Assembly: GCA_902793295.1 (NCBI GenBank)
Contig: CADBDA010000001.1
Coordinates: 186,001-250,000 of the forward strand
Length of the DNA stretch: 64,000 bases
Direction: 5' to 3'
Source: an uncultured Bacteroidota bacterium
GTDB lineage: Bacteria; Bacteroidota; Bacteroidia; Bacteroidales; P3
Position numbers and translations under genes: made by a program. This document shows positions 63,430-64,000 of this stretch, piece by piece (within the stretch, counting starts at the first letter, position 1; every line of letters begins with the position of its first letter). Below the pieces are notes generated by a model. That model saw only the letters and a program-made list of their open reading frames with translations. It had not been told where the DNA came from and ran no database searches.

Positions 63430-64000
63430 ATGTTACGATAACCTATCGCTTTCAGGAACTCGAAAGCCCCTTCGAAGCGGTCCAGGTTGGCGGGTTCGTG
63501 GGCGTCGGTCCCTACAATGACCGGAATGCCCAACGTGTTCATGTGCCGCAGGGTCTCCTTGGCGGGGTAGAAATCGTCGTGGCGGCCCTTGTAGAGTCCG
63601 CGGGTGTTGATTTCGGCCATGCAGCCCGTCTCGCGAATCAGTTGCACCGTTTCGTATAGCAAATCGCGAAACCAATGCTCGTCGTATTGGAAGTAGCGTC
63701 CCTTGTTGTGCATCACTATCTTGTCGAAGTGTCCCACGATGGTGGGCCGGTTGCGTTCTATCATGGCGTTGTTCTGGTAAAAGAACGCCTTCACGCCGGC
63801 CCGTATGTCGCCGTGGAAGATGCGTTGCAGCCCTTCGTCGTAGGTCTCCTGCCGGGGGCCGTCGATGAACCACAGTTCGTTGGCGATGTCCATTCCCCGC
63901 CGGTCGTCGGCTTGGGGACGCGCCACGCCGCGCTCCATGTGGCGTAGGGCCTCGGTGCGGTCGGGGTGGGGGATGAGGTGAACGCTGCCGATGGTGTATT
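63408..64000 (-). CDS. PHP domain histidinol-phosphatase, C-terminal part
   Basis: The frame runs off the window end; 196 residues are visible. TIGSVHLIP, ELWFIDGP, FYQNNAMIERNRPTIVGHFD, EINTRGLYKG and VGTDAHEP fit the HisK-type PHP histidinol-phosphatase, with metal-binding His and Asp residues. It would remove phosphate from histidinol phosphate; other PHP phosphatases are possible. The methionine at 63938 is internal. Confidence 0.88.
   Translation of the reverse strand, partial: YTIGSVHLIPHPDRTEALRHMERGVARPQADDRRGMDIANELWFIDGPRQETYDEGLQRIFHGDIRAGVKAFFYQNNAMIERNRPTIVGHFDKIVMHNKGRYFQYDEHWFRDLLYETVQLIRETGCMAEINTRGLYKGRHDDFYPAKETLRHMNTLGIPVIVGTDAHEPANLDRFEGAFEFLKAIGYRNIVSTLSC

Overview
The window looks like a chromosomal segment of an anaerobic Bacteroidota, most likely Bacteroidales; I cannot name a genus. 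The evidence is threefold. Many genes are preceded by the Bacteroidetes -7 box TAnnTTTG, several with a TTG about 19-21 bases upstream. Three secreted proteins carry type IX secretion C-terminal domains (two type A, one type B). The gene families are typical of the phylum: DUF2723, DUF3857, DUF4105, BspA-type leucine-rich repeats, FISUMP-type lipoproteins, KorAB and MgtC. The coding sequence is GC-rich, which gives many long antisense shadow frames; these are not listed. I found no tRNA, rRNA, CRISPR array, prophage or transposase.

Layout. 1-8.5 kb: end of a DUF2723 membrane protein, a small possible ribbon-helix-helix protein, an isolated atpB with an octapeptide repeat, pgk, a FISUMP lipoprotein and a YgiQ radical SAM protein. 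8.5-15 kb: MgtC-like protein, a giant type IX-secreted adhesin-like protein and a Na/Pi symporter with a PhoU domain. 15-21 kb (minus strand): DUF4424/YARHG protein, hutH, then an ispD-nif3-zinc ribbon group. 21-25 kb: AsmA/DUF748 protein, a TerB-DnaJ protein and a secreted protein. 25-30 kb (minus): operon of DUF4105, an active-looking transglutaminase and a second DUF3857 protein whose catalytic cysteine is replaced. 30-35 kb: apt, a methyltransferase-like gene and korAB. 35-38.8 kb: two secreted proteins and a small lipoprotein. 39-45 kb: pruA-like dehydrogenase with a histone-like tail, a lone BtuF-like lipoprotein, a zeta-toxin-like kinase with a small overlapping partner, gapA and mtgA. 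45-48 kb: a leucine-rich-repeat surface protein followed by an ECF sigma factor fused to a membrane anchor and an outer domain. 48.6-54 kb: xerD, a lone sufB, a thioesterase, and a copper chaperone plus a P-type ATPase that lacks its nucleotide-binding domain. 54-64 kb: DUF2147 protein, TonB-like protein with a cysteine cluster, TrmH-type methyltransferase, C_GCAxxG_C_C protein, CoA-transferase, HD hydrolase, YARHG membrane protein, RsmI-like methylase, methionine gamma-lyase-like enzyme, elbB, a small protein and a partial PHP phosphatase.

The metabolic genes (hutH, korAB, pruA-like dehydrogenase, methionine gamma-lyase-like enzyme, CoA-transferase) suggest an amino-acid-fermenting anaerobe that also has glycolysis (pgk, gapA). 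Several genes that usually sit in operons are alone here (atpB, sufB, btuF, hutH).

The least expected material is: a dispersed intergenic repeat of about 120-190 bases with two three-base-loop hairpins (four copies, one supplying the stop codon of a gene); the sigma factor-membrane fusion beside a surface protein; the transglutaminase/pseudo-transglutaminase pair with DUF4105; the copper ATPase without an N-domain; and short tandem arrays at or near gene starts and ends.
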